From NCBI GenBank assembly GCA_030747175.1, contig JASLLE010000008.1:1-54893 (forward strand): a stretch of 54,893 bases of DNA, in the 5' to 3' direction. The notes beneath the pieces were generated by a model. That model worked only from the letters and a program-made list of their open reading frames with translations. It was not told where the DNA came from and made no database searches. The stretch comes from Dehalococcoidia bacterium. Its GTDB lineage: Bacteria; Chloroflexota; Dehalococcoidia; Lucifugimonadales; Lucifugimonadaceae. Shown here in pieces: positions 1 through 8,502 of this stretch (the first letter of the stretch is position 1; every line of letters begins with the position of its first letter). The position numbers and the translations under genes are program-made.

Positions 1-112
1 AAGTAAGCAAGTCGCGCCAGCCTGGAGGAAACCGCATCAGACATCACGACCGGCCAGAGCACGGGTACACGTCGAACTTTGCTGCCTGCGGGGAACTTCA
101 TTGCAAATCCTG

Positions 113-355
113 ATGACGGAAGAAGCACGAGATCACATCCGCGGTCTCGGCCGTCCCATTGCACTGGACTACCTCGCCGCCATCGGCTGAGGCGGACACG
201 CAAAGGTGTCGGTCGACACCTACGCCCGGAAGGCCAACCTGAAGTTTTACGAGCGCCTCCGGTACGAGGGCGCCGAGATCCTGGTCGCCAAAAACCTGGC
301 AACTCAGGCCGCCGCCGTGACGCTTGAACTGAAGAAGTTCCTGATGTTCAAATGA
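113..355 (+). pseudogene. Unidentified fragment, GNAT C-terminus-like, split by an in-frame TGA
   Basis: Frame 2 reads as one protein of about 80 residues from an ATG at 113 to a TGA at 353, broken only by a TGA at 188-190. Both halves look protein-like: TEEARDHIRGLGRPIALDYL before the stop and KFYERLRYEGAEILVAKN after it. The second half resembles the last strands of a GNAT acetyltransferase (a FYERLGF-like motif), but the acetyl-CoA loop is not visible, so the family is a guess. The frame is open upstream to the window edge, so this may be the 3' part of a longer gene. The TGA could derive from CGA or TGG by one change. It could be a decayed gene, a sequence error or a readthrough site. Confidence 0.4.
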
Positions 356-433
356 CTCAAGGTGAACGCCGCGCTGTACGGTCACTCAACCTGAACTGCC
401 AGCCACTGAGCGACCGTGTGTCGCTGTTAATGC

Positions 434-457
434 GTAGGGGCGTATGGCAATACGCCC
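434..457 (+). repeat. Short palindromic repeat, GTATGGCAATAC class, copy 1
   Basis: The copy contains the core CGTATGGCAATACGCCC. The same core occurs at 12744-12769 and, inverted, at 12885-12909. All three copies lie outside recognisable genes. Confidence 0.7.
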
Positions 458-528
458 GCGGATCGGTACCAGGTTCGCGCCGCCCCATCATTCAAACGCG
501 AACTCACAGCAGGTCATCCCAGACGCCC

Positions 529-1854
529 TCAATCCGCCAACTCCCCAGAAACGAATACCTGAAATTCCGTCGGCCCGGATAGCGCCAACCCTGATGCCGG
601 AAGCCGGCCCAACTCCACCCTTACCCGCTCACGAACTTGCTCCAGCGGCGGCAGTTCACTGATCCGTTTTCCATCGCGCATCACTTCCGACAACAAAGGC
701 ACCGCGTTCCGTTCCGGTGCGTCCGCGATCGCCGATGTCAGGTGATCGTGCGAGACCTTCTCGTCGCCCTCGTCGAAACACCGCCATACCTGCTTCGCCC
801 CGGGGAAGGTCGCCTTCCCGGAACTGAACTTGGCGACCGGCTTTCCCGCGTACGTAACCTGCTTGTACGCCGCGTCCGACCACGGCGCATCCGCCGAGAC
901 ACCCGCTTTCGTCCCGACGCCATACGCGCCGATCGGCGCGCCGGCCTTCGCCAGAGCCGCGATAGAGAACTCATCCAGTCCCCCACTCGCCACGATCTGT
1001 ACGTACGAAAGCCCGGCGTCATCCAACATCTGGCGTGCAATCCGAGACAGGGCGCCCAGGTCCCCACTATCCAGCCGGATGCCGGCCATCCGGCGACCTC
1101 GCGATTCCATCTCGTGTGCGACGGTGATCGCGGCCTCAATTCCCTTCCCGGTGTCGTAGGTGTCCACGAGCAGCGTGGTCGAATCCGGGAAGGCGCTGGC
1201 GTAGGCCCTGAACGCTGCGATCTCGGTACCGAAGCTGGTGATGAAGGAATGAGCCATCGTCCCGATAGTCGGTATGCCATAAAGCGCGCCCGCGCCCACG
1301 TTACTGGTGCCGATGAATCCGCCGAGATAGCTCGCCCGGGCGAACTTGTTCCCGGCGTCCGTGCCGTGGGTGCGTCTTGACGCGAAATCCGCAACTCCGG
1401 CACCGTCAGCAGCCTGCACCACCCGAGCCGCCTTCGTGGCGAACAGGCTCTGCATATTCACCTGGTTGATCAGGAAGGTCTCGACTAACTGGCTCTCTAT
1501 AACCGGGGCCGTGACCTCGATCACGGGCTCGTTTGCGAAGAACGGCGTGCCCTCGGCCATCGCCCTGACGCTGCCGGTAAATCGGATTCCGGCCAGGTAG
1601 TCGATGAGATCGTCGCCAAACTGCCCCGCGCTCCGCAAGTAGTCAAGATCCCCCGGCGTGAACCGAAGCTTTTCCAGGTAACGAAGAACATCCTCCAACC
1701 CGGCGAACAACAGATAGCCGCGATCCGGCGGCAAGGTACGCACGAAAAGGCTGAACGTGGCCTCATCGGTATGTCCGGAGCGCAGGTAAGCCTGCGCCAT
1801 CGTCAACTGGTACAGGTCAACGTACAGGGCATCGGAAGGTTCGTATCGAGGCAT
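529..1854 (-). CDS. pncB: Nicotinate phosphoribosyltransferase
   Basis: The 441-residue product matches the NAPRTase family along its length. It would make nicotinate mononucleotide from nicotinate, PRPP and ATP in the NAD salvage (Preiss-Handler) pathway in the cytoplasm. Visible family features are the N-terminal DLYQLTMAQAYL, the phosphate-binding and active-site stretch FASRRTHG followed by YLGGFIGTSN, the AHSFITSFGTE region with the conserved His, RLDSGDL, VASGGLDEF, and GTKAGVSADAPW near the C-terminus. The ATG at 1854 was chosen because family homology begins there (MPRYEPSDALYVDLYQ). The frame stays open about 100 codons further upstream, but that part does not look like this family. 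It follows the enolase-superfamily gene on the same strand after about 300 bases. Confidence 0.93.
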   Translation of the reverse strand: MPRYEPSDALYVDLYQLTMAQAYLRSGHTDEATFSLFVRTLPPDRGYLLFAGLEDVLRYLEKLRFTPGDLDYLRSAGQFGDDLIDYLAGIRFTGSVRAMAEGTPFFANEPVIEVTAPVIESQLVETFLINQVNMQSLFATKAARVVQAADGAGVADFASRRTHGTDAGNKFARASYLGGFIGTSNVGAGALYGIPTIGTMAHSFITSFGTEIAAFRAYASAFPDSTTLLVDTYDTGKGIEAAITVAHEMESRGRRMAGIRLDSGDLGALSRIARQMLDDAGLSYVQIVASGGLDEFSIAALAKAGAPIGAYGVGTKAGVSADAPWSDAAYKQVTYAGKPVAKFSSGKATFPGAKQVWRCFDEGDEKVSHDHLTSAIADAPERNAVPLLSEVMRDGKRISELPPLEQVRERVRVELGRLPASGLALSGPTEFQVFVSGELAD

Positions 1855-2157
1855 CAGGGGCAGTTTAGCGATCCGGCGCCACCCCGGGCGTCTCGTTTTG
1901 GCGGTTAATTGTCCGCCCTCGGGTCGATACCAATCGACCCCTCCGACCGTCGCTCCAATCGCCTGATCTGTTAAGTCCATACGTGGAGGAGTGCTGGCCG
2001 GGAGATCCTGATTCTCGGAATCAGGATGACTTTTTGCAGCGGCAGGCCAGGTCGCGTGAGGCTCATCGGCATCGATCCGATCGACAACAACATCGAACCT
2101 CGCCAAAACTCCGAACTCCGAGACGTCATCCAGATAAACCAGGCGACCGCCTGCCCC
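1855..2157 (-). other. Intergenic stretch with an open frame ahead of pncB
   Basis: There is no clear gene here. The minus-strand pncB frame is open throughout and encodes GRLVYLDDVSEFGVLARFD and DADEPHATWPA close to the upstream enolase stop. This has the look of the end of a glyoxalase/VOC-type protein, so the stretch may hold a remnant. No ribosome binding site or convincing start was found for it. Confidence 0.3.
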
Positions 2158-3330
2158 CTAGAACACGTATTCCGGTCCCTGCACGTACTTGAATCTCTCC
2201 AGCGCGTCATCCCGCAGGGTGAAGCCCAGTCCCGGCGCGGTCGGCGCGTACACACGGCCATCCGGGCGAACGTCGTACTCCTCGTTGAACAGCTCGTACA
2301 TCATCGGCATGTAACCCTGGCTGACCTCGAGGATGTGGCAGTTCGGGGTCGACATCGCCACGTGGATGCTGGCGGCGAACAGGACGCCCATCCCCCATGC
2401 GTGCGGAGCGACTCGAACCCCTCTCGCGGACGCCAGCGCGCTGATCCTCCTGATCTCGGTGTAGCCCCCGGCGCGGGCGATGTCCGGCTGCGCTATGTCA
2501 CATGCCTGGTTGTCGAATAACGACTGGAAATCCCAGCGCGTGAACTCGCGCTCGCCGGTCGCGATCGGCGTAGTGGTTGATCGACGGATGTAGCCAAGAC
2601 CGGCGTGGTCATCCGGGGAAATCGGCTCCTCGAACCACGCCACGTCGTACTTCTCCATCATCTTCGCAAGCTGGATTGCGGTGGAGACGGCAAATGCGCC
2701 GTGGGCGTCCAGCATCAGCTCCACGTCCGGGCCGATACCCCGCCGCGCGGCTGCTATGCGTGTCTCGGCGTTCTTGATCGAGAACCCATCGCCGCCGACG
2801 ACCCGCATCTTCACGGCGTCAAAGCCCTTTGCGGCGTATCCCGCCATCTCCGCCTCGGCCTCCTCGCCCGGCGCCCAGCCGCCGCTGCCGTAACCGCGGA
2901 CATTGTCACGGACCGCCCCGAGCGCCTGGTATATCGGCACGCCCAGGATCTGGGCCTTAACGTCCCACACCGCAAGGTCGATTCCGGAAATCGCCTCCAG
3001 CGTCACGCCTCGACGGCCGTCCTGCGGTTGTGCGTTGCCGCGTTCGAGGGCCGGTTTCCAGCGGGAGCCGTTGTACATCTTCTCCCAGATGAACTCCGAG
3101 AAAAGCGGGTCCTCGCCGACGACCGCCGGGCCGAGCTCGAATTCCACCAGCGCCGCCACGACCTCCGGGCTGCCGAGCGATGCGCCCAGCCCTTTGTAAC
3201 CGTCGTCGGTCTCGACGACGATCAGCGTTGCGTCACTTTTGACCTTGGTACCGAGGTCGTTCCGGTGCTGCCGTTCGAGCGGAACCGGGTCTGACATCGG
3301 GATCGCCTTGACGGACGTGATCTTGGACAT
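2158..3330 (-). CDS. Enolase-superfamily sugar-acid dehydratase-like enzyme
   Basis: This 390-residue protein is a mandelate racemase/muconate lactonizing family member, with the capping domain at about residues 1-130 and a barrel after it. Visible barrel-end residues are K174-M-R176, metal ligands D208, E234 (WFEEP) and E260 (ATGERE), and a D283 (QPD)/H310 (APH) pair. H210 stands two residues after the first ligand. The D-x-H motif with the Asp-His pair, at matching spacing, is the arrangement known from galactonate dehydratase. A dehydratase acting on an aldonic acid is therefore more likely than a racemase or dipeptide epimerase, but the substrate cannot be read from sequence. It is one of three family members here and lies next to an M19 dipeptidase gene. 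Confidence 0.85.
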   Translation of the reverse strand: MSKITSVKAIPMSDPVPLERQHRNDLGTKVKSDATLIVVETDDGYKGLGASLGSPEVVAALVEFELGPAVVGEDPLFSEFIWEKMYNGSRWKPALERGNAQPQDGRRGVTLEAISGIDLAVWDVKAQILGVPIYQALGAVRDNVRGYGSGGWAPGEEAEAEMAGYAAKGFDAVKMRVVGGDGFSIKNAETRIAAARRGIGPDVELMLDAHGAFAVSTAIQLAKMMEKYDVAWFEEPISPDDHAGLGYIRRSTTTPIATGEREFTRWDFQSLFDNQACDIAQPDIARAGGYTEIRRISALASARGVRVAPHAWGMGVLFAASIHVAMSTPNCHILEVSQGYMPMMYELFNEEYDVRPDGRVYAPTAPGLGFTLRDDALERFKYVQGPEYVF

Positions 3331-3373
3331 ACGTTTCTTTCCTGGATATCTCGGGATATCTCGATTTCGATAA

Positions 3374-4456
3374 CTAACGTAGCGTCTGTTTGAACAGCCT
3401 CAGATTGTTTGCACCAAGCATTTTTGCAACGGTGTTTTCGTCGTGACCCCGCTCCAGCAGGCCACGTGTCAGATTTGGCAAACGACTGATGTCGTCCATG
3501 CCGATCGGAACCGAAGACACGCCATCGTAGTCCGATCCGATGCCGACGTGATCTGCCCCCGCCAGCTTCACAGCGAGGTCAAAGTGATCCAGGAGCCTGT
3601 CCATAGGCGCGCCGGGCTTGCCGTCCGGCCGATGGATACGCTCGAACTGGTCCCGAAATTGCGTCCGCTCCGGATTGAGCATCGGCACGAATGGCGGGTG
3701 GTCCGGGCCGCCGATGAAGGGCGAGGCGAAGTTGATGTTAATGACGCCATCCGCCTGCCCTAGCGCCACGATCATGTCGTCCGTCATGTTGCGTTTCGCG
3801 TCCTGCAAAGACCTGCATGATGAGTGCGAGGCGAACACCGGGGCCTCGGCCGCCTCCAGCACGTCGTAAAAGGCCCTGTCCGAGATGTGTGACACATCGG
3901 GCAGCATGCCGATCTGGCCCATCTCCTTGACGATGTCACGGCCGAGCGGAGTCAGCCCGCCGTGTGGCTCGTCGTTGCATGAATCGCACCAGGGCGTGGC
4001 GTACTGCCATGTGAGCGTGATGGACCGTATGCCGGCTCGATGCAGTTCCCGCAAGACTCCCAGGTCGCTGCAGATCGCGTTGCCGCCCTCGATAGTCAGG
4101 AGCACCGCTATCCGGCCCTCGCCGTGAATGCGTTCAACGTCGTCACCGGTGTAGGCGATCTCCAGGACACCCGGATGCGCGTCAACGGTCCGGCGCATTG
4201 TGTCGATGCCCTGCATAACGTACTTGAGGGAGCCGGGCTCGTCGTAAACGTCGTCGTCCAGCCATATGGCAAACAGCGCCGCGCCAACACCGCCCTCGCG
4301 CATACGCGGAATATCCACGTGTCCGGCCTCGAGGCGCGTTCCGAAATCCGGGTGTCTCGCCATGATGTGAGTGAGCGTGTCGATATGCGTATCGACGACC
4401 AGCGAGCGGCGGTGCAGTTGCTCCGCCTGCTCAGCTATCGAGTTGTCCGTAGTCAT
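3374..4456 (-). CDS. Membrane dipeptidase family (peptidase M19) protein
   Basis: The 360-residue product carries the M19 renal dipeptidase pattern. VVDTHIDTL near residue 20 has the HxD zinc pair, followed by the LTIEGG region with the bridging Glu, the TLTWQYATPWCDS stretch, DVSHISD and ASHSSCRSL with two more His residues, and HVGIGSDYDG near the C-terminus. The family hydrolyses dipeptides, often with D-residues, using two zinc ions; some members act on other small amides. No signal peptide is seen, so it is probably cytoplasmic. The ATG at 4456 has AGGAAG about 8 bases upstream. A longer open frame upstream only translates the palindromic repeat at 4473-4495. It lies between two enolase-superfamily genes on the same strand. 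Confidence 0.9.
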   Translation of the reverse strand: MTTDNSIAEQAEQLHRRSLVVDTHIDTLTHIMARHPDFGTRLEAGHVDIPRMREGGVGAALFAIWLDDDVYDEPGSLKYVMQGIDTMRRTVDAHPGVLEIAYTGDDVERIHGEGRIAVLLTIEGGNAICSDLGVLRELHRAGIRSITLTWQYATPWCDSCNDEPHGGLTPLGRDIVKEMGQIGMLPDVSHISDRAFYDVLEAAEAPVFASHSSCRSLQDAKRNMTDDMIVALGQADGVININFASPFIGGPDHPPFVPMLNPERTQFRDQFERIHRPDGKPGAPMDRLLDHFDLAVKLAGADHVGIGSDYDGVSSVPIGMDDISRLPNLTRGLLERGHDENTVAKMLGANNLRLFKQTLR

Positions 4457-4472
4457 CCAATCTTCCTGATCG

Positions 4473-4633
4473 CCCCCTCCTAATGTAGGAGGGGGTTTGG
4501 GGGTGGTTAAGTCCGCGGCAACACAACAACGAAAGTCAACGCCCAACGGGACCCATCTCCAGACCCCTTCGCTCCAGGGTGGAGGCGTCAATTTGCCCCC
4601 TCTCCTCTTGCGGGAGAGGGCTGGGGTGAGGGG
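4473..4633. repeat. Two palindromic repeats (CCCCCTCCTA hairpin and GGGAGAGGG arm)
   Basis: At 4473-4495 a 10-base stem, CCCCCTCCTA against TAGGAGGGGG, has a 3-base loop. At 4596-4633 CCCCCTCTCCTCTTGCGGGA leads into AGAGGGCTGGGGTGAGGGG. Both belong to a family with copies at 14346, 20833, 21015, 26153, 43650 and 50326. Between two minus-strand genes they could also act as a weak terminator, but no T-run follows. Confidence 0.8.
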
Positions 4634-4659
4634 CCGTACGAGGTTCCCGCAGTCCCCCG

Positions 4660-5745
4660 CTAATCCACAATCGCCTTTGCCAGGGCGTCCTCGTCAAATT
4701 CAAGACCGAGACCCGGCCGATCCGGAAGCTGAATCCTGCCCTCGTCCGGCATGATCGGTTCCTTGAATAGCGCAGCGATCTGATTCAGATCACCCGAGAA
4801 CTCATCCGAGAACTCGTGCGGCCGTATGGCGTTGCCCACCGTCGAGTAGGCGTGCAGCGAAGCGGCGCTGTTGATCCCGGCGACCGGGCTGTGCGGCATG
4901 ACCGGCTTGTTGCGGATCACCGCCACCTCGTACACCCGTTTCACTTCGGAAATACCGCCGACGTTCAGGATGTCCGGTTGGAGGATGTCCGGGTTCGCCT
5001 GGTCGATCAAATCCCGGAACCGCCAGCGCGATGTCTCCTGTTCGCCCGTGGAAATCGGCACGTCGAGAGCGTCCACGACCTGTTTCAACCCGGGCAGGTC
5101 ATACTGCGGCAGCGGTTCCTCGAAATGGGCGCAACCCATGTCCTGGAGTCGCTTGCCCTGCATGATGGCCGTCGAAACCGAATATGCGTTGTTGGCGTCG
5201 AAACCCAGTGGGCAGTCGTCCGGCAGCCATTCGCGCACCATCTTGAAGATAGCGAAATCCTTCTCCGGGTCGGCGTCCTGCCGGTAATCCCGCCAGTCCA
5301 TCCGGACCTTGAAGAACTTGAAACCTTGCTCGTAGCCCCGTTGCACATCGGAGAGCATCTGCTCGGGCGTCTTCTTCCAGCCATTGCCCTGGCTCCAGTA
5401 GAGCGGAATATCGGTCCGTGCCGCGCCGCCCATGAGAGCCGAAAGCGGCATCCCCGCGGCCTTGCCCATGATGTCCCAGAGCGCTATGTCTATCGAACCC
5501 ACGATCTGCGGGGGGAGGCGAGTTGCGCGCTCGCCGGTGCCGAGCGACAGCGTCTCCCAGTGACGTGTTGGCTGGAGCGGGTCTGTGCCCACCAGCAAAG
5601 GCTTGACCACCTCGTCCAGATAAGCGCGAGTGATGGCGACAGACCGGCTGCCATCGGCGATGCCGGTTACGCCGTCATCTGTGAAGACGCGAACGAGCGT
5701 CCGGCCGGTGGTGAGCAGGTTGACGGTGATATCGGTGATCTTCAT
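4660..5745 (-). CDS. Enolase-superfamily enzyme, DgoD-like fold with Asn at the general-acid position
   Basis: This 361-residue protein has K146-V-R148, metal ligands D183 (FDANN), E209 (HFEEP) and E235 (STGEQE), and D258 (QPD) with H285 (MPH). This is the same spacing as galactonate dehydratase. In that family His185 donates the proton; here residue 185 is Asn, so the chemistry or substrate probably differs from a classical galactonate dehydratase. The start MKITDITVNLL is standard for the family. It reads toward the dipeptidase gene, with repeats in the 200-base gap. A sugar-acid dehydratase or epimerase role is inferred; the substrate is unknown. Confidence 0.83.
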   Translation of the reverse strand: MKITDITVNLLTTGRTLVRVFTDDGVTGIADGSRSVAITRAYLDEVVKPLLVGTDPLQPTRHWETLSLGTGERATRLPPQIVGSIDIALWDIMGKAAGMPLSALMGGAARTDIPLYWSQGNGWKKTPEQMLSDVQRGYEQGFKFFKVRMDWRDYRQDADPEKDFAIFKMVREWLPDDCPLGFDANNAYSVSTAIMQGKRLQDMGCAHFEEPLPQYDLPGLKQVVDALDVPISTGEQETSRWRFRDLIDQANPDILQPDILNVGGISEVKRVYEVAVIRNKPVMPHSPVAGINSAASLHAYSTVGNAIRPHEFSDEFSGDLNQIAALFKEPIMPDEGRIQLPDRPGLGLEFDEDALAKAIVD

Positions 5746-5817
5746 TTCGGGTTCCAGGAAATCCTTCCCGCTCGGGGGAAATCGGGACCATCGCGCATGA
5801 ATACGCCTGGCACGACG

Positions 5818-5985
5818 CTACTTGATGACAAACCAGTAAATAGCGCCCACGACGACGATGATCGGAAGAAGCGCCATGAGCAGCGCCATCACGATCGACT
5901 TGGCGATCATGATCGGAATGCCGATGACGATCTTCTTGATGATGCCGATCACTATCTTGAAGGGCAGGGCCAGAATTGCTCCCAA
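5818..5985 (-). CDS. Small hydrophobic membrane protein, TTG start
   Basis: A 55-residue protein begins at a TTG preceded 7 bases earlier by AAGGAG. This fits much better than the ATG 87 bases further upstream, which has no such site. The product alternates Ile/Leu/Val runs with a few lysines (FKIVIGIIKKIVIGIPIMI) and ends in one or two membrane spans (ALLPIIVVVGAIYWFVIK). No family was recognised. It lies 72 bases upstream of the enolase gene on the same strand. Confidence 0.6.
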   Translation of the reverse strand: MGAILALPFKIVIGIIKKIVIGIPIMIAKSIVMALLMALLPIIVVVGAIYWFVIK

Positions 5986-6490
5986 ATCTGTTCTCCTTGG
6001 AATTGCCGATCTCCGGCGATAGGTCAATTTGAGTTGCCCGGACCTTACCAACGAACACGGGGCACTCGTCAACCTGCCGATGTGCGGATGCGATGCCGCG
6101 GCAGACTATCCCACGAACCGCGGCGTCCGTCGAGAGGTGAGACCGACGGATCGCGATCAACAATGGAATCGTCATCTTGATCCTCCCGGGGAAGAGGAAT
6201 GATCTCCCGGCCCGCACTCCATCGCGATCGTCCGTTAGCGATTCCGATCGTGTGAAATCAACACCGGGGGCGACTGGCAACCCGTCCTAAGGCCGATGCC
6301 AAACGGCCCGTACGACCATCATGGGACACGATCGCACCGCGAATTACGGCCGTAGCGGAATGCAAGCCGGGAGATTCTTCGCGTGCGGGCCTCGGAATGC
6401 CTGAAAGAGGTAGCCGCGGCAGTCACAGGTAGAGACGACTGACTGTCTGCCTTCGGGTCGATGCCGATCAACCGTTATGCGCCACGGGGC
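5986..6490 (-). other. 505-base gap with an orphan ribosome binding site
   Basis: No recognisable gene is present. A minus-strand ATG near 6176 has GGGAGG 6 bases upstream and opens MTIPLLIAIRRSHLS, but the frame then runs into the start regions of the small membrane protein and enolase genes and stops looking like protein. It may be a decayed small gene or a leader peptide. The rest (about 6200-6490) shows nothing. Confidence 0.3.
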
Positions 6491-7360
6491 CTAGAGCGAT
6501 GAAATCGATTCGACCGTTATCTCGTCGCCAATGTGAATTCTCGTAAGGTCTTCGCCAATATGTAACGGGCCGGTATACGTCTCCCTGGTCTGACGTTCGA
6601 TGTCGTCCACGTTGGCGTCCCCGAAAAACACGATATGAGAGTAGGCCGCCAAACCAGGTCTCGCCCGTTTGAAGATCTCACCGGCCTGTCCGGGTGAAGT
6701 ATGGACGCTCATCACGTGATCGAAGCGTTCTGGATCCGGGAATGTTTCTCGATTACCTACCATCACCTCATGGATCAACAGATCCGCGTTGGTCGCTGCC
6801 TCAATCACGGCCTCAGAAGGCCGAGTGTCCCCGGAGATGACGACACACCTGCCGCCGTACTCGATTTTGAATCCGAACGCCGGAACTACCGGCCGGTGAT
6901 CGACGTGGAAAGCGGTCACGCGCAACCCGGAACCTTCGTACACCACACCCGGCTCTATTTCCGATGACAGGTATTCGTTATGTGGAATTCCAAGTCCGGC
7001 AGCACGAATCCCCTCATCGATCTCAAAGGCCTGGTGGATATGACCCATCATCTGGGTGGTGCCGGCCGGACCCCAGACGCGGAGAGGCCCAACACGAGGA
7101 TTGACGTTCTCATGCCAACCCGTGATGTAAAAGTCCGGGATTCCAACGACGTGGTCCGAATGCAGGTGCGTAAGAAACAGTTTGTTAACCAGGCCCGGAG
7201 TCAGACCGGCGCCGGCCATCCTGATCCCCGTGGCTCTACCGCAGTCGAACAACAGGTACTCGTCGCCGCAACGCACGAGAGTGCTGTTGCCGTAACGATT
7301 CGGTTCGTAGCCCGGGGATCCGGTCCCGAGGAGCGTGACCTCCATCGAACCATCCGGCAT
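6491..7360 (-). CDS. Metallo-beta-lactamase-fold hydrolase (RNase Z-like group)
   Basis: The 289-residue protein begins MEVTLLGTGSPGYEPNRYGN and has the metal-binding motif H65-L-H67-S-D69-H70. Later ligands are plausible in AFHVDH, VVISGDTRPSE and the C-terminal AYSHIVFFG. This layout is typical of the RNase Z/arylsulfatase-like branch of the fold. The lack of an obvious RNase Z exosite arm and the position outside RNA genes make a small-molecule ester or phosphodiester substrate more likely than tRNA. The ATG at 7360 follows AGAAGGA at good spacing. A second in-frame Met five codons on is an alternative start. The protein has no signal peptide. Confidence 0.8.
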   Translation of the reverse strand: MPDGSMEVTLLGTGSPGYEPNRYGNSTLVRCGDEYLLFDCGRATGIRMAGAGLTPGLVNKLFLTHLHSDHVVGIPDFYITGWHENVNPRVGPLRVWGPAGTTQMMGHIHQAFEIDEGIRAAGLGIPHNEYLSSEIEPGVVYEGSGLRVTAFHVDHRPVVPAFGFKIEYGGRCVVISGDTRPSEAVIEAATNADLLIHEVMVGNRETFPDPERFDHVMSVHTSPGQAGEIFKRARPGLAAYSHIVFFGDANVDDIERQTRETYTGPLHIGEDLTRIHIGDEITVESISSL

Positions 7361-7427
7361 CGTGTCCTTCTTTCACCTCGTTGTTGATCACGAATGCAGT
7401 CGATTGAAACGCTGGATCTTGCGGCGT

Positions 7428-8426
7428 TCAGTCCGGTGACCAGCTACCACCCAGTAGCTCCACGAGCCGTTGCGCATCCGCCTCCGGCAGCGGCCCGCGC
7501 TCCAGCGCTGCGGCGTTTGATTCCAGGTGCTCTATGCTGGACGTGCCCGTCAAAACCGTGCTCATCGGATCCTGCGCCGCGCCAAACCGGTAAGCCGCCT
7601 CCGCCACCGATCCGACGTCCCCGTTCACGAGCCAGTCAAACGGCGCATCACCCGTCAGCGCGTCGGGCGCGATCGTTCCGTCGGCGCGCCACTCATCCAG
7701 TCGCTGCCGCATGGCGACCGGGTCGGTCAGCGTGGTCCGCACCACCGCCATATTGACGATCCCGATGTCGAGCTTCTTCGCCAGCGGCAACGCCTTCTTC
7801 GCCGCCTGCTGGTTCATGATCCCGTACTTCAGCATCACCACGTCCCACAGGTCAGGATCGCCCTCGAGCGCCTTCATAACGCCCTCGAATCTCGGCTCGC
7901 GCTTGATCGTTTGAGTAAAGCCGATGTGCCCGATCTTTCCCTGCTCCTTGAGCCGCGCCACCTCCGGGTAGAACCGATCCCGATGTATCTCGTACACGGG
8001 CACATCGATCATGTGGAACAGGAACACATCCACGTGGTCCGTCCGCATGCGCACCAGGCTGCGCTCCACCGATTCCGTAAGCCCGATGCCGCCCCGGGCC
8101 AGTCACGCGCCACCGTCCCATTTAGTCTCCAGGACATACGAATCCCGTGACTCCCCGGCCAGCGTCTCGCCCAGGTATGTCTCGGAGTCACCATAGCCGC
8201 CAGCCGTATCAAAGAAGTTAACCCCGAGATCGAGCGCCCGGCTGATGAACGCCTGTCGATCAGCTGCGGACATCCAGTTACCCACGCCAAACTTCCGCGC
8301 CCCACCGGTGCCATAGCCGAGCAACGAGACTTTGAGGCCAGTCCGGCCGAGTGTTCGGGATTCCAATATCTTCAGATCGTTCCGGCGTTGCTGAAACCTA
8401 ATCGACAGAATCGTACGTCGCAGCAC
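7428..8426 (-). pseudogene. Aldo/keto reductase interrupted by one in-frame TGA
   Basis: One continuous frame encodes an aldo/keto reductase of about 330 residues, stopped only by a TGA at 8103-8105. Before it are LGRTGLKVSLLGYGTGGARKFG, DLGVNFFDTAGGYGDSE (catalytic Asp and Tyr) and LETKWDGGA with the catalytic Lys. After it LARGGIGLTESVERSLVRM and TDHVDVFLFH carry straight on, so only one codon separates the halves. The NADPH-binding C-terminus is intact (VLTGTSSIEHLESN). CGA or TGG to TGA by one base would explain it. The true start is unclear: GTG at 8426 or TTG at 8366. The downstream half has a possible GTG restart at 8069. Confidence 0.8.
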
Positions 8427-8502
8427 CTGCGCGTCCGTATGTAGAGTGATTAATCACGGCAGTCGGCTACAGCCAACATGTTGGATCACTGGGCCTAGTT
8501 GG

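Noticed and set aside
1855-2106. N-terminal extension of pncB of 84 residues
   Set aside because: Family homology begins at the ATG at 1854, and the extension has no ribosome binding site; it more likely holds the remnant of another gene.
3374-4591. Longer start for the M19 dipeptidase at 4591
   Set aside because: The added residues translate the palindromic repeat at 4473-4495; ATG 4456 has a good ribosome binding site.
8103-8105. Selenocysteine at the aldo/keto reductase TGA
   Set aside because: The site is in a loop just after the catalytic Lys strand, where Cys is not expected, and no SECIS-like hairpin was evident after it.
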